This document shows, one piece after another, positions 51,602 to 60,234 of a DNA stretch of 64,000 nucleotides. The notes beneath the pieces were generated by a model. It saw nothing but the letters and a program-made list of their open reading frames with translations. It was not told the DNA's origin and made no database searches. This DNA is from Clavibacter michiganensis. Its GTDB lineage: Bacteria > Actinomycetota > Actinomycetes > Actinomycetales > Microbacteriaceae. The position numbers and the translations under genes are program-made. How positions within the stretch are numbered: position 1 is the stretch's first letter; the number at the start of each line of letters is the position of its first letter. Location: NCBI RefSeq assembly GCF_002151125.1, contig NZ_MDJZ01000016.1, forward strand, positions 248,001 to 312,000, read 5' to 3'.

Positions 51602-52219
51602 TCAGGCCGCGTGCGCGGGCGTGCGGGGTGCATCGGGCACGGCGTCGCAGCCTGCCGCGTCCTCCGCGGGTACGTCGTCTGCGAGCACGTTGTCCGCGGG
51701 CGCGACCTCTGCGGGCACGGCGTCCGTCGCCGCCACCGCGTTGAGCCGCGCGAGGTACCCCGCGAAGGCGTCGAGGTCGGCGCGCGTCCACCCGCCGAGT
51801 CCGTGGATCAGGCGGCTCCCGCCACGGGCGTCGTCCGCCTCGATGCCCGCGCGGCCCTCCGCGGTGAGCGCGAGCACGCGCACCCGTCCGTCCTGCGCGT
51901 CGGTCCGCACCTCCACGAGCCCCAGGTCCTGGAGCTGGCGGAGCTGACGGCTGACCACGCTGCGGTCGACCCCGAGCTGGTCGGCGACGGCGCTCGCGTG
52001 GGCGCTGCCGCAGCGGCGGATCACGCGGAGCATCTTGTAGCCGATGGGTGGGAGCTCCGGGTGGATCGCGGCGGCGGCCTCCCGGGTCGTCGCCCGGATC
52101 CGCCCGGCGAGGGCGGTCATCTGCTCCTCCACCTCGGCGATCCCCGCGGCGATCCCGTCGGCGACGCCGGGGATGTCGCCCTCGGCGTCGCGCGCGGTGG
52201 AGCGGTCCTCGTCGGTCAT
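51602..52219 (-). CDS. MarR family regulator of the adjacent exporter
   Basis: A 205-residue MarR protein. The winged HTH is at about residues 60-125 (ELPPIGYKMLRVIRRCGSAHASAVADQLGVDRSVVSRQLRQLQDLGLVEVRTDAQDGR, in segments). Unusually, the last 40 residues are a low-complexity Ala/Val/Pro/Asp tail with repeating VPAE/VLADD units. ATG 52219 overlaps the exporter gene stop as ATGA. The palindrome at 54018 in front of the operon is its likely operator, giving substrate-inducible efflux. Confidence 0.87.
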   Translation of the reverse strand: MTDEDRSTARDAEGDIPGVADGIAAGIAEVEEQMTALAGRIRATTREAAAAIHPELPPIGYKMLRVIRRCGSAHASAVADQLGVDRSVVSRQLRQLQDLGLVEVRTDAQDGRVRVLALTAEGRAGIEADDARGGSRLIHGLGGWTRADLDAFAGYLARLNAVAATDAVPAEVAPADNVLADDVPAEDAAGCDAVPDAPRTPAHAA

Positions 52220-53973
52220 CGGCGGGCGTCGACCCCGGCGTCCTCGGCCTCGGGGAGCCGGATGGATCCGGTCGGGTTCGCCTCCCCGGCGGGGGTGAGC
52301 GCGACGGCGCCGGCGGATGCGCCGATGAGCGCGTCCTCGGCGTCCGTGCGGTGCGCCTCGCGGGCCTCGGGCGCCACGGCGCCGTCGCTCTTCAGCTGCA
52401 CGGCGTTCTTGCTGCCGAGCTGCGCGTTGGGCAGGAAGATCACGGCGATCAGCGACAGGATCGCGAGCGGCACGCTGTAGAGGAACACGTCGCCGATGCC
52501 CACGCCGTAGGCGCTCTCGACCACGACGCGGACCGCCGGGCTGAGCTGCGAGACCTGCGGGATGACGCCGGAGCCGAGGGCCTCGGCAGCCGCGGCCTGG
52601 TCGGCGGGGGCGAGGGCGCGGATCCCGGCGCTGATCTCCGACGCGATGATCGTGCCGAGGATCGAGCCCAGCACCGAGACGCCCACGGTGCCGCCGAGGC
52701 TGCGGAAGAACGTGACCGCGCTGGTGGCGACGCCGAGGTTCTTGATCTCGATGGCGTTCTGCACGACGAGCACGAGGTTCTGCATCAGCATGCCGAGGCC
52801 GGCGCCGAGCACGAACATGTAGATGCCCACGAGCACGAAGTCGGTGTCGTAGCGGAGCGTGGAGAGCAGGCCCGTGCCGGCGACGATGAGGACGGCGCCG
52901 GAGATCATGATCGTCTTCCACTTGCCGCGACGGCTGATCAGGCTGCCGAACACGGTCGAGGAGATGAGCAGGCCCGCCATGAGCGGGATCGTCAGCAGAC
53001 CCGACTGGGTGGGCGTGGCGCCGCGCGACAGCTGCATGTACTGCGCGAGGAAGACCGAGGTGCCGAACAGCGAGATGCCGACCGCGAGGCTCGCGACGAC
53101 CGAGAGCGTGAAGGTGCGGTTGCGGAACATCGTGAGCGGGATGATCGGCTCGGAGACCTTGAGCTCGGTGACCACCGCGGCGATCAGCAGCACGACCGCG
53201 CCGCCCGCCATGAGGTACGAGGTGCCCGAGGCCCACTCGAACTGCTTGCCGGCCTGGGAGACCCAGATCAGCAGCAGCGAGACGCCGCTCGCGATGAAGA
53301 CCGCGCCGAGGTAGTCGACGTGCACCTTGCGCTTCGGGTGCGCGGGCAGGTGGAGGGTGACCTGCAGCAGGATGATCGCGATGATCGCGATGGGCAGCGC
53401 GATGAAGAAGTTCCAGCGCCAGCCGAACGCGTCGGTCACGACGCCGCCGAGGAGCGGGCCGCCGACGGTGCCGACGGCCATGACGGCGCCGAAGAGGCCG
53501 GCGTAGCGGCCGCGGTCACGCGGGCTGATGATGTCGGCCATGATGATCTGGCTCAGCGCGGCGAGGCCGCCGGCGCCGAGGCCCTGGAGCACGCGGAAGA
53601 CGATGAGCGTCTCGGTGTTCTGCGAGAAGCCGGCGAGCGCGGATCCCAGCACGAAGATGCCGAGGGCGAGCTGGATGAGCAGCTTGCGGTTGAAGAGGTC
53701 GGCGAACTTGCCCCAGAGCGGCGTGCTCACCGTGGTGGCGAGCAGCGTCGCGGTGACGACCCAGGTGTAGCCGGACTGGTCGCCCTTGAGGTCGCTGATG
53801 ATGATCGGCAGCGAGGTCGAGACGACGGTGCCGGCGAGGATCGACACGAACATGCCGAGCAGGAGGCCCGAGAGGGACTCGAGGACCTGGCGCTTCGACA
53901 TGGATCCGTCGGCCGAGACGGTGCGGCGAGGGGCCTTCGCGGGTGACGCGGCGGCCGGGTGGTGCTGGGACAT
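52216..53973 (-). CDS. MFS drug exporter, DHA2 (14-helix) family
   Basis: A 585-residue DHA2 antiporter. Helix 1 carries MFVSILAGTVVSTSLPIII, motif A is GKFADLFNRKLL, and the antiporter motif C region is GAVMAVGTVGGPLLGGVVTD. Fourteen hydrophobic segments can be traced, and the C-terminal 70 residues are hydrophilic. An excellent GGAGGA site sits 2-7 bases upstream of ATG 53973. It is co-transcribed with a MarR regulator, the usual layout for inducible multidrug efflux. Confidence 0.92.
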   Translation of the reverse strand: MSQHHPAAASPAKAPRRTVSADGSMSKRQVLESLSGLLLGMFVSILAGTVVSTSLPIIISDLKGDQSGYTWVVTATLLATTVSTPLWGKFADLFNRKLLIQLALGIFVLGSALAGFSQNTETLIVFRVLQGLGAGGLAALSQIIMADIISPRDRGRYAGLFGAVMAVGTVGGPLLGGVVTDAFGWRWNFFIALPIAIIAIILLQVTLHLPAHPKRKVHVDYLGAVFIASGVSLLLIWVSQAGKQFEWASGTSYLMAGGAVVLLIAAVVTELKVSEPIIPLTMFRNRTFTLSVVASLAVGISLFGTSVFLAQYMQLSRGATPTQSGLLTIPLMAGLLISSTVFGSLISRRGKWKTIMISGAVLIVAGTGLLSTLRYDTDFVLVGIYMFVLGAGLGMLMQNLVLVVQNAIEIKNLGVATSAVTFFRSLGGTVGVSVLGSILGTIIASEISAGIRALAPADQAAAAEALGSGVIPQVSQLSPAVRVVVESAYGVGIGDVFLYSVPLAILSLIAVIFLPNAQLGSKNAVQLKSDGAVAPEAREAHRTDAEDALIGASAGAVALTPAGEANPTGSIRLPEAEDAGVDARR

Positions 53974-53984
53974 GTTCCTCCGGG

Positions 53985-54005
53985 TAGTTGACTGTAGGCA
54001 ACCAT
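53985..54005. promoter_or_regulatory. Imperfect second MarR half-site pair
   Basis: TAGTTG-N8-CAACCAT resembles the perfect palindrome at 54018 (GATGGTTG-T-CAACCATC) and overlaps the region just before the exporter ribosome binding site. Confidence 0.45.
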
Positions 54006-54017
54006 ATGCCGGTGGTG

Positions 54018-54034
54018 GATGGTTGTCAACCATC
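54018..54034. promoter_or_regulatory. MarR operator of the exporter operon
   Basis: GATGGTTG-T-CAACCATC is a perfect 17-bp palindrome, 45 bases upstream of the exporter start. This is the size and form expected of a MarR site. Confidence 0.8.
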
Positions 54035-54141
54035 TCGGGTGCCCGGGGATCCGCTCTCGCGGCCCGAGGGCGGGGCGCGTCGGGAGTAGACCGGGAGGGA
54101 GAGCCGGTCGACCGACCGGCCTCGATGCGAGGAGGAATCCC

Positions 54142-54501
54142 ATGGTCGATTCGGTGGCGACGGTCTGGCTGCCCGTCAAGGACATGACGCGCGCGGTGGC
54201 GTTCTACCGCGACACGCTCGGTCTCACGGTGACGAGCGAGGACGCGGACTGGAGCGAGATCGACGCGGGCGGCCTGATGATCGGGCTCAACGCGCGCGAG
54301 GAGGCGAGCGGCTCGTCGAGCGGCGGGGCGGTCATCTCGTTCACGCCCGAGGGCTCCATCGAGGACGAGCTCGAGCGGATCCGCGGACGCGGTACCGACA
54401 TCACGGGGGAGATCAGCGACCACGAGTGGGGCCGCATCCTCCCCTTCCAGGACAGCGAGGGCAACGACCTCCAGCTGTACTCGCCGCCTGCCGGCAGCTG
54501 A
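54142..54501 (+). CDS. VOC family protein
   Basis: A 119-residue vicinal oxygen chelate protein starting VDSVATVWLPVKDMTRAVAFYRDTLGL and ending LPFQDSEGNDLQLYSPP. The final strand keeps the family's Asp/Gly-Asn turn, but the metal ligand set is incomplete. A perfect AGGAGG lies 7 bases before ATG 54142. Function unknown; such proteins include glyoxalases and antibiotic-binding resistance proteins. Confidence 0.85.
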   Translation: MVDSVATVWLPVKDMTRAVAFYRDTLGLTVTSEDADWSEIDAGGLMIGLNAREEASGSSSGGAVISFTPEGSIEDELERIRGRGTDITGEISDHEWGRILPFQDSEGNDLQLYSPPAGS

Positions 54502-54556
54502 CGCGGGGCGCGCTCAGGGCGCGGCGCTCGGGCGCACAGCTCCGGGATGCCGGGCC

Positions 54557-55711
54557 TCAGCCGGCCGACCAGGTCACGGACCCGTCGCGGACCACCGCGC
54601 GGACCCGGGCGAGGTCGGCCGGCTGCGCCGCGATCTCGACGTCGAGGACGGTGAGGTCGGCGCGCCCGCCCACCTCGATGCGACCGGATCCCACGACGGC
54701 CGCGCCGAGGAACGCCGCCGGCTCCTCGGTGAGCGAGCGCAGGACGTCGGCGGTCGTCATCCCGGCGCGCTCCATGGCGATGAGCTCCGGCTCCGTGTCC
54801 CGGTCGGGCATGTAGCCCACGTCCGTGCCGAAGAGCACGCGCCCTCCCGCCGCGATGAACCCGGCGAGGGCCGTGCGGATCGGGCGCACGTAGTCCTCGT
54901 CCGGGCGGACGGTCGCGGCGAACATGTGGAGGGTCGGGACGACGCGCATGCCGCGGGCGGCGGCCTCGGCCAGGAGCGCCTCGGTGCCCTCCGTGTCGTC
55001 GGGGACGTGCGCGAGCGCGTCGACGCCCGCGTCGATCGCGATGGCGGTCCCGCGGCGGTCGGACGGATGCGCGAGCACGCGCGCTCCGCGACGGTGCGCC
55101 TCCTCCACCGCGGCCCGGGCGACCGCCAGGCGCATCGGCTTCACCCGCTCGGGCGTGACGTACGAGCCCGTGAAGAGCTTGACCACGCCGGCGCCGCCGC
55201 GGATCTGCTTCGCGACCGCACGCCGGGCGCCCCGGCGGGTGGCGGGCATGGGCAGCATCCCGCGCAGGAACCAGGGCACCATCGGCCGCATGTAGAAGGG
55301 CATGCCCCGCACCGGCCGGATCCCGATGCCCGCCGTGACGATCCGCGGGCCGCGGAGCGCTCCCGCGTCGATGCGGCGGATCAGCGCGTTCGTCGTGCGC
55401 GGGAGCGAGCCGAGGTCCACGGCGCCGACGAGGCCGCGCCGCAGCAGCATGTCGTCGAGCGCCTCCTGCGCCTCGTGCGGCGCGCGCGACGCCCGGCTCC
55501 AGACCCGCTCGGTGAGGTGGACGTGGCAGTTCCAGAACCCGGCGGTGACGACGCGGCCGTCGAGGTCCAGCTCCGTGATCCCCGGGGGAGGCACGACGTC
55601 GCCGATCACGGCGATGCGGCCGTCGAGGACCAGCACCTCCTGCGGCTCCGAGATCGGCTCGTCGGGCGAGGCCCAAACGCGGGCGCGCCGGAGGAGGAGG
55701 TCTCGATTCAC
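54557..55711 (-). CDS. Amidohydrolase family protein
   Basis: A 384-residue metal-dependent hydrolase. The HxH motif appears as FWNCHVHLTERVW. VVKLFTGSYV may carry the bridging Lys, and other ligands lie in RVLAHPSD, ALAHVPDD and LFGTDVGYMPD. The N-terminal small beta domain (RVWASPDEPISEPQEVLVLDGRIAVIGD) and C-terminal ADLTVLDVEIAAQP are standard for cyclic amide hydrolases and prolidase-like enzymes. GTG 55711 overlaps the DUF1905 gene stop as GTGA. It differs clearly from the amidohydrolase at 35436. Confidence 0.84.
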   Translation of the reverse strand: MNRDLLLRRARVWASPDEPISEPQEVLVLDGRIAVIGDVVPPPGITELDLDGRVVTAGFWNCHVHLTERVWSRASRAPHEAQEALDDMLLRRGLVGAVDLGSLPRTTNALIRRIDAGALRGPRIVTAGIGIRPVRGMPFYMRPMVPWFLRGMLPMPATRRGARRAVAKQIRGGAGVVKLFTGSYVTPERVKPMRLAVARAAVEEAHRRGARVLAHPSDRRGTAIAIDAGVDALAHVPDDTEGTEALLAEAAARGMRVVPTLHMFAATVRPDEDYVRPIRTALAGFIAAGGRVLFGTDVGYMPDRDTEPELIAMERAGMTTADVLRSLTEEPAAFLGAAVVGSGRIEVGGRADLTVLDVEIAAQPADLARVRAVVRDGSVTWSAG

Positions 55712-56016
55712 GGCAGCGGCTCGAGGTCGACGTGCACGTCGTCGCCGACCTCGAGGCCGTGGGCGTCGCGGATCGCGCGCTTGACGGGGAGGATCCACGT
55801 GCCGTCGCCCTGCGGGAAGACGGAGGTACGCCAGGTCGTGGTGCCGACGCGCACGCGGACGGGCACGGATCCGAAGCCGCGGCGTCCGGCCTGGCCGAGC
55901 TCTCGCAGCATCGGGGTGAGCTCGACCGGCAGCGACACGAACGTCCAGAGCTCGCGCCGCGCCTCCCACGCCCAGAGCGGCGCGGTGAAGTCGAGGGGGA
56001 GGTCGTCGGTCATCAC
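55708..56016 (-). CDS. DUF1905 family protein
   Basis: A 102-residue beta-barrel-like protein of the DUF1905 type: LWTFVSLPVELTPMLREL, GFGSVPVRVRVGTTTWRTSVFP, and the AbrB-like end TWILPVKRAIRDAHGLEVGDDVHVDLEP. No function is known. It is translationally coupled to the following amidohydrolase gene. Confidence 0.8.
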   Translation of the reverse strand: MMTDDLPLDFTAPLWAWEARRELWTFVSLPVELTPMLRELGQAGRRGFGSVPVRVRVGTTTWRTSVFPQGDGTWILPVKRAIRDAHGLEVGDDVHVDLEPLP

Positions 56017-56032
56017 TCGACCCTAGGCGCGC

Positions 56033-56551
56033 TCACCAGCCGGCCCGGTCGGCGACGAGCGCGGCGACCTCGGCCGCGGTGCGGGAGGTGGTGTCGATCG
56101 CGAGGCCGCCGAGGCCCGCCGCGTCGATGATCGCCGCCAGCTCCGGGGCGCGTGCGCGGTGCCAGGCGAGGCCCTCGGGGTCGTCGAGGTGCCGTGCGTC
56201 GAGGCGCGAGCGCACCTCGTGGGCGTCGACGGTCAGCCGGACGAGGAGCGGGTCGCGGGATCCGAGCGCGGCGGCGTACCGCGGCAGGTCGCGGGCGTCC
56301 TCGACGACGGTCGCGACCACCAGCACGCGCGCCCCGGCCGCGCGGTAGTTGCGGGACAGGTCGCCGAGGTTGCGGAGCGCCAGCTCCTGGTGGAACGGAT
56401 CCTCGGGGCTGGCCGGGTGCAGGAGGCGCACCGCATCCGCGTCGACCAGGGCGTGCGGCACGCCGCGCGTGCCGAGGAGGGCGCCGAGCGCGTGCATCGT
56501 GGTGGTCTTGCCCGCGCCGACGGTGCCGGTGAGGATCACGGCGTCCGTCAT
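56033..56551 (-). CDS. P-loop kinase-like ATPase
   Basis: A 172-residue P-loop protein of the small kinase type. Walker A is GTVGAGKTT at residues 9-17, VDADAVRLLHP would bind the acceptor, and a lid with paired Arg (VRSRLDARHLDD) follows. It resembles adenylylsulfate-kinase or gluconate-kinase-like proteins without matching one. It lies 16 bases downstream of nothing but a membrane-protein gene end (56562) and 16 bases before the DUF1905 start, suggesting one transcript. Confidence 0.75.
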   Translation of the reverse strand: MTDAVILTGTVGAGKTTTMHALGALLGTRGVPHALVDADAVRLLHPASPEDPFHQELALRNLGDLSRNYRAAGARVLVVATVVEDARDLPRYAAALGSRDPLLVRLTVDAHEVRSRLDARHLDDPEGLAWHRARAPELAAIIDAAGLGGLAIDTTSRTAAEVAALVADRAGW

Positions 56552-56561
56552 CGCGGCGGCC

Positions 56562-56966
56562 CTACGCGCGCGGCTGGTCGACGACGTCGGTGTCGCGCGC
56601 GAGCGGGTCGAAGGCCTCCGCGTCGTCACCCCGCCGACGGCGCTCGCGCAGCTTCCGGAGGTTCGCGAGGGCGAGGCCCTCGAAGCCGACGCCGCCGATC
56701 AGGAGCACGGCCGCCTGGATCCACGGGGGCACCCATCCGTACCGGCCGGTGCCGTCACCCTGGGAGAGGTCGGACGACGTCGTGAGGATCACGATGCCGA
56801 TCGCGAGGAACGCCGCGCCGAGGAGAGCCGCCGCGATCACCTTCGGCATCGTGGGCACCTGCGGCTCGCGCTCCGCCTTCTCGCGGGCGCGGCGGCGGAC
56901 GACGGTGCGGAGGACGAGCAGGGCCGCCACGACGGCGACGACCAGGATGACGAGGGGCGGTTCCAT
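56562..56966 (-). CDS. Small membrane protein of unknown function
   Basis: A 134-residue protein with three hydrophobic segments: at about residues 4-20, 45-65 and 83-103. Basic stretches lie between them (RRRAREKAEREPQVP), and a basic then acidic tail follows (RKLRERRRRGDDAEAFDPL). No family is recognised. It is the first gene of a probable operon with the kinase-like, DUF1905 and amidohydrolase genes. Confidence 0.65.
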   Translation of the reverse strand: MEPPLVILVVAVVAALLVLRTVVRRRAREKAEREPQVPTMPKVIAAALLGAAFLAIGIVILTTSSDLSQGDGTGRYGWVPPWIQAAVLLIGGVGFEGLALANLRKLRERRRRGDDAEAFDPLARDTDVVDQPRA

Positions 56967-57054
56967 TCCTCCACGCTAGGGATCGCCGGGTCGGGCGAGG
57001 GCCCGCGCCGCGCCCCCAGAACGAGGCGGGGCGGGCGACGAGGAGCTGCGGACC

Positions 57055-57957
57055 TCAGCTGCCGCCCGTGACGAGGTCGCACTCCAGCTCGTCCGCGGAC
57101 GCGGCGACGACCTCGAAGGAGGCGGCGCCCGCGCGGATCGTCACGGTCGACATGCCGAGCCAGCGGGTGTGCGGCTCGGCCGTGGTGCTGGTGATGGCGT
57201 GGCGGAGGATCCGCAGGCGGTCGATGGAGAGCGTCGCGGTGCGGCGGCGGAGGACCGGGTCGCGGCGGGTGAGGATCAGCAGCTCGCGCGGGGAGCACGC
57301 GGCCACGGCGCCGGCGAGGCTCATCGGGCGGAGGCGCTGCAGCGCGCCCGCGAGGCCCTCGGCCGTGGGGACGAGCGGTGTGCGCGGCCGGGATGAGAGG
57401 TAGCGGAGCTGCGGATCCCGCGCGGCCAGCTCCCAGTACGCCGCCGCGACGCCGGCCTCGTCCTGTCCCATGTCGATGCGCGGCGTCGCCCGCGGCGTCT
57501 GCGCCGGGCAGGTGCGGGGCGCCCCGGCGGACTCGCCCGCGAGCGTCATCAGCAGCTCGGTCAGCTCCACGACCGCGTCGACGGAGGCGCCGTTGAACGG
57601 GATCCGCAGGGCGGCGCCGTCGGAGGTGTGCACCGTGAGCAGGCCGTCGAGCAGGTCGACGCGGTCGCGCACGGCCACGAGGTCGGCGAAGGGGATGCGT
57701 CGGGCGGTGTACGCGGATCCCGTGCGCGAGAGCACCTCCAGGGCGTCGTCGCCGACGACGAGGAGGTGGTCGTACAGGTCCATCGTCGGGTCGGTGTCGC
57801 GGCGCGGGATGTCGCGCGGCACCTTGAGCACGAGGCGCGCGGCGAACGGGTCGACCCCGTGCGGGCGGTAGAGGCGGGGGACCTCCTCGATGGTGCGGAC
57901 CGTGTCGATCCACGGGCCGAAGGCGTCGTGCTCGGCGGTCCTGGCGGGTGGTGTCAC
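57055..57957 (-). CDS. Hypothetical protein with PH-like segments
   Basis: A 300-residue soluble protein of unknown function. Two parts look like short beta-rich domains: residues about 55-130 (DHLLVVGDDALEVLSRTGSAYTARRIPFADLVAVRDRVDLLDG, in segments) and about 215-300 (ELLILTRRDPVLRRRTATLSIDRL). Both resemble the strands of bacterial PH-like domains that start from a self/other recognition of a regulated level, but I cannot assign a family. No signal peptide or helix is present. It is a single-gene unit. Confidence 0.6.
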   Translation of the reverse strand: MTPPARTAEHDAFGPWIDTVRTIEEVPRLYRPHGVDPFAARLVLKVPRDIPRRDTDPTMDLYDHLLVVGDDALEVLSRTGSAYTARRIPFADLVAVRDRVDLLDGLLTVHTSDGAALRIPFNGASVDAVVELTELLMTLAGESAGAPRTCPAQTPRATPRIDMGQDEAGVAAAYWELAARDPQLRYLSSRPRTPLVPTAEGLAGALQRLRPMSLAGAVAACSPRELLILTRRDPVLRRRTATLSIDRLRILRHAITSTTAEPHTRWLGMSTVTIRAGAASFEVVAASADELECDLVTGGS

Positions 57958-58048
57958 CCCGCGAACGTATACCGCGCGTCGGCGCCCGGGACAGGGGGGA
58001 GCGCCCCCTCTCCGGGGCGATCGCCCGTGTGCTACGGGACCTGCTGCG

Positions 58049-58678
58049 TCAGCCCTCGATCAGGTCGCGCTCGGGCGGCACGGAGGTCCACAGCTTCACG
58101 ACCCGTCGGGCGAGCGCCCGCTCGAGGCCGCCGAGCGCCTTCACCACGAAGATCGTCGTGCGGGCGGGGGATCCGGCCTTCGAGAAGCCGCGGTCGACCG
58201 CGCGCACCCACGTCTCCGCGGCGATCTTCGCGGTCGAGTAGTTCGCGCCGCCCGGGTAGGGGCGTTGCACGGCGGTGGAGGAGACGATCGCGAGGCGGCC
58301 GGCGTCGGAGGCCTGCAGGTCGGCGTCGAACGCGCGCGTGGTGTTGCGCAGCGTGGTGACGAGCCGCTCGTGCAGGAAGTCCCAGTCGTCGTCGGTCTGG
58401 CCCTCGAGGCCGTTGCCGCCGCGCCAGCCGCCGACCAGGTGGATGAGCCCGTCGACGCCGCCGAGGTCCGCGCGGATCCGCGCCGCCAGCTCCACGACGG
58501 CCGCGTGGTCGGCGAGGTCGCACACCTCGCGGCGGGACGCGTCGACGCCGTCCAGCCGCCCCGCGTCCGAGCCCACCGCGACGACGCGCGCGCCGGCCGC
58601 CGTGAGCTCGGCGCAGACCGCCCGGCCCGCGGCGCTCGACGCGCCCGCCACCACGACCACGCGACCGTCGACGCTCAC
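58049..58678 (-). CDS. Short-chain dehydrogenase-like protein
   Basis: A 209-residue SDR-fold protein, shorter than classical SDRs. It has VVVVAGASSAAGRAV as a cofactor loop with SSAAG in place of GxGxxG, LIHLVGGWRGG in place of NAG, SSTAV as the Ser region and YSTAK as a conserved YxxxK. GTG 58678 overlaps the stop of the DUF6421-like gene as GTGA, so the two probably act together. Substrate unknown. Confidence 0.8.
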   Translation of the reverse strand: MSVDGRVVVVAGASSAAGRAVCAELTAAGARVVAVGSDAGRLDGVDASRREVCDLADHAAVVELAARIRADLGGVDGLIHLVGGWRGGNGLEGQTDDDWDFLHERLVTTLRNTTRAFDADLQASDAGRLAIVSSTAVQRPYPGGANYSTAKIAAETWVRAVDRGFSKAGSPARTTIFVVKALGGLERALARRVVKLWTSVPPERDLIEG

Positions 58679-60096
58679 GCGGACTGCCCCGTGATCCCCG
58701 CGGTGGAGGAGATGACGTCGCGCATCTTCTTCTCCAGCGCCTCGAAGAACATGCTGAGCGGGAACTCGTCGTCGAGCACGAGATCCGTGAGGCCCTTCGG
58801 CGGCCCGTCGAGCGGCAGCGCGTCCGGCCCCTTCGCCCAGGTGGACGCGGGGTGCGGCGTGACCGTCTCGGTGACCATCGCGTACGCGGCCAGCCAGTGC
58901 GCGGTCTTCGGCCGGTCGATGGAGCGCCAGTAGAGGTCGTTCACGCGGTCGGCGAGCGCGATGACCACGTCGGCCACGTCGTCCCAGTCGATGGTGAGGC
59001 GGGTGTCGGTCCAGTGCAGCACGTGGTGCTGGTGCAGCCACGCGAACAGCAGCTGGCCGCCGAGGCCGTCGTAGTTGCGGACGCGGGATCCGGTGATGGC
59101 GAAGCGGAAGATGCGGTCGAAGATCACCGCGTGCTGCACGAGCCCCGCGCGCTCGAGGAGGGCCTCGTCGGCGGCGGTGCGCTCGGCGGGATCCATCGCG
59201 ACGAGCCGGCGCTGGATGCGGACGGCCTCGCGGAACGCGGTGAGATCGCAGCGCAGCTCCTCGATCGAGTAGAGGAAGAACGGCATCCGCTGCTTGATCA
59301 TGAACGGGTCGAACGGGAGGTCGCCGCGCATGTGCGTGCGGTCGTGGATGAGGTCCCACATCACGAAGGTCTCCTCCGCGAGCCGCTGGTCCTCCAGCAG
59401 GCGACGCGCGTCCTCCGGCAGCTCGAGCTTCGTGACCTCGGCCGCGTGGCGCACCACGCGACGGAAGCGCGCGGCCTCGCGGTCGGCGAAGATCGCGCCC
59501 CACGTGAAGGTCGGGATCTCGCGCATCGCGACGGTCTCGGGGAACAGCACGGCCGAGTTGGTGTCGTAGCCGGGCGTGAAGTCGACGAACCGGATGGGGA
59601 CGAACAGCGCGTTGCCGTAGTCGCCGGCTTCCAGCTCCGCGACGAACCCGGGCCAGACGACCTCGATCAGCACGGCCTCGACGAGCCTCGACGCGCTGCC
59701 GTTCTGCGTGGTCATCGGGAAGACGACGAGGTGCCGGATCCCGTCCACGCGGTCGCGCTGCGGCTGGAACGCGGTCAGGGAGTCGAGGAAGTCGGGGACG
59801 CCGAGGCCGGCGTCGACCCAGCGCGCGAAGTCCACGTCGAGCGCGGCGAGGTACGCGGCGTCGTGCGGGAAGAGCGGGGCGAGCGCGCGGACGGAGTCGC
59901 GGATCGCCGCGACGAGGCGAGCGGCCTCCGCGTGGTGCCCGGCGTCGGGGATCGACCCGTCCTTCACCTGCATCGGCTGGAGCGCGACGGCGGCGTCCTT
60001 GAGGGCGAGCCAGGCGGGGGAGGAGGCGACGCGCGCGACGTCCTCGACGACCTCGGGCTCGCCGATGACGGCTGCGGGGGCTGCGGCGCTGGACAT
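58675..60096 (-). CDS. DUF6421-like protein
   Basis: A 473-residue cytosolic protein that I recognise as the actinobacterial family listed as DUF6421 (from memory). It has no known catalytic signature but several conserved charged motifs: VFPMTTQNGSASRLVEAV, FVDFTPGYDTNSAVLFPET, WDLIHDRTHMRGDLPFDPFM, IEELRCDLTAF and WLHQHHVLHWTD. The His/Asp-rich stretches could bind a metal. It is coupled to an SDR-like gene, so a shared metabolic role is plausible. It begins ATG 60096 after a GAGG site. Confidence 0.72.
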   Translation of the reverse strand: MSSAAAPAAVIGEPEVVEDVARVASSPAWLALKDAAVALQPMQVKDGSIPDAGHHAEAARLVAAIRDSVRALAPLFPHDAAYLAALDVDFARWVDAGLGVPDFLDSLTAFQPQRDRVDGIRHLVVFPMTTQNGSASRLVEAVLIEVVWPGFVAELEAGDYGNALFVPIRFVDFTPGYDTNSAVLFPETVAMREIPTFTWGAIFADREAARFRRVVRHAAEVTKLELPEDARRLLEDQRLAEETFVMWDLIHDRTHMRGDLPFDPFMIKQRMPFFLYSIEELRCDLTAFREAVRIQRRLVAMDPAERTAADEALLERAGLVQHAVIFDRIFRFAITGSRVRNYDGLGGQLLFAWLHQHHVLHWTDTRLTIDWDDVADVVIALADRVNDLYWRSIDRPKTAHWLAAYAMVTETVTPHPASTWAKGPDALPLDGPPKGLTDLVLDDEFPLSMFFEALEKKMRDVISSTAGITGQSA

Positions 60097-60234
60097 GGAT
60101 CGACCTCCGATCGTGCGGGTGCGTGCGGTGCCTCCACCGTAACGGCGAGTTCGGCGCGGGATCGTGTCCGGTGAGCGGGATCCGCGCGTGCATCCGGCCG
60201 CTCGCGCAGCATCCGTGCGCGAGCGCCGCGTGGA

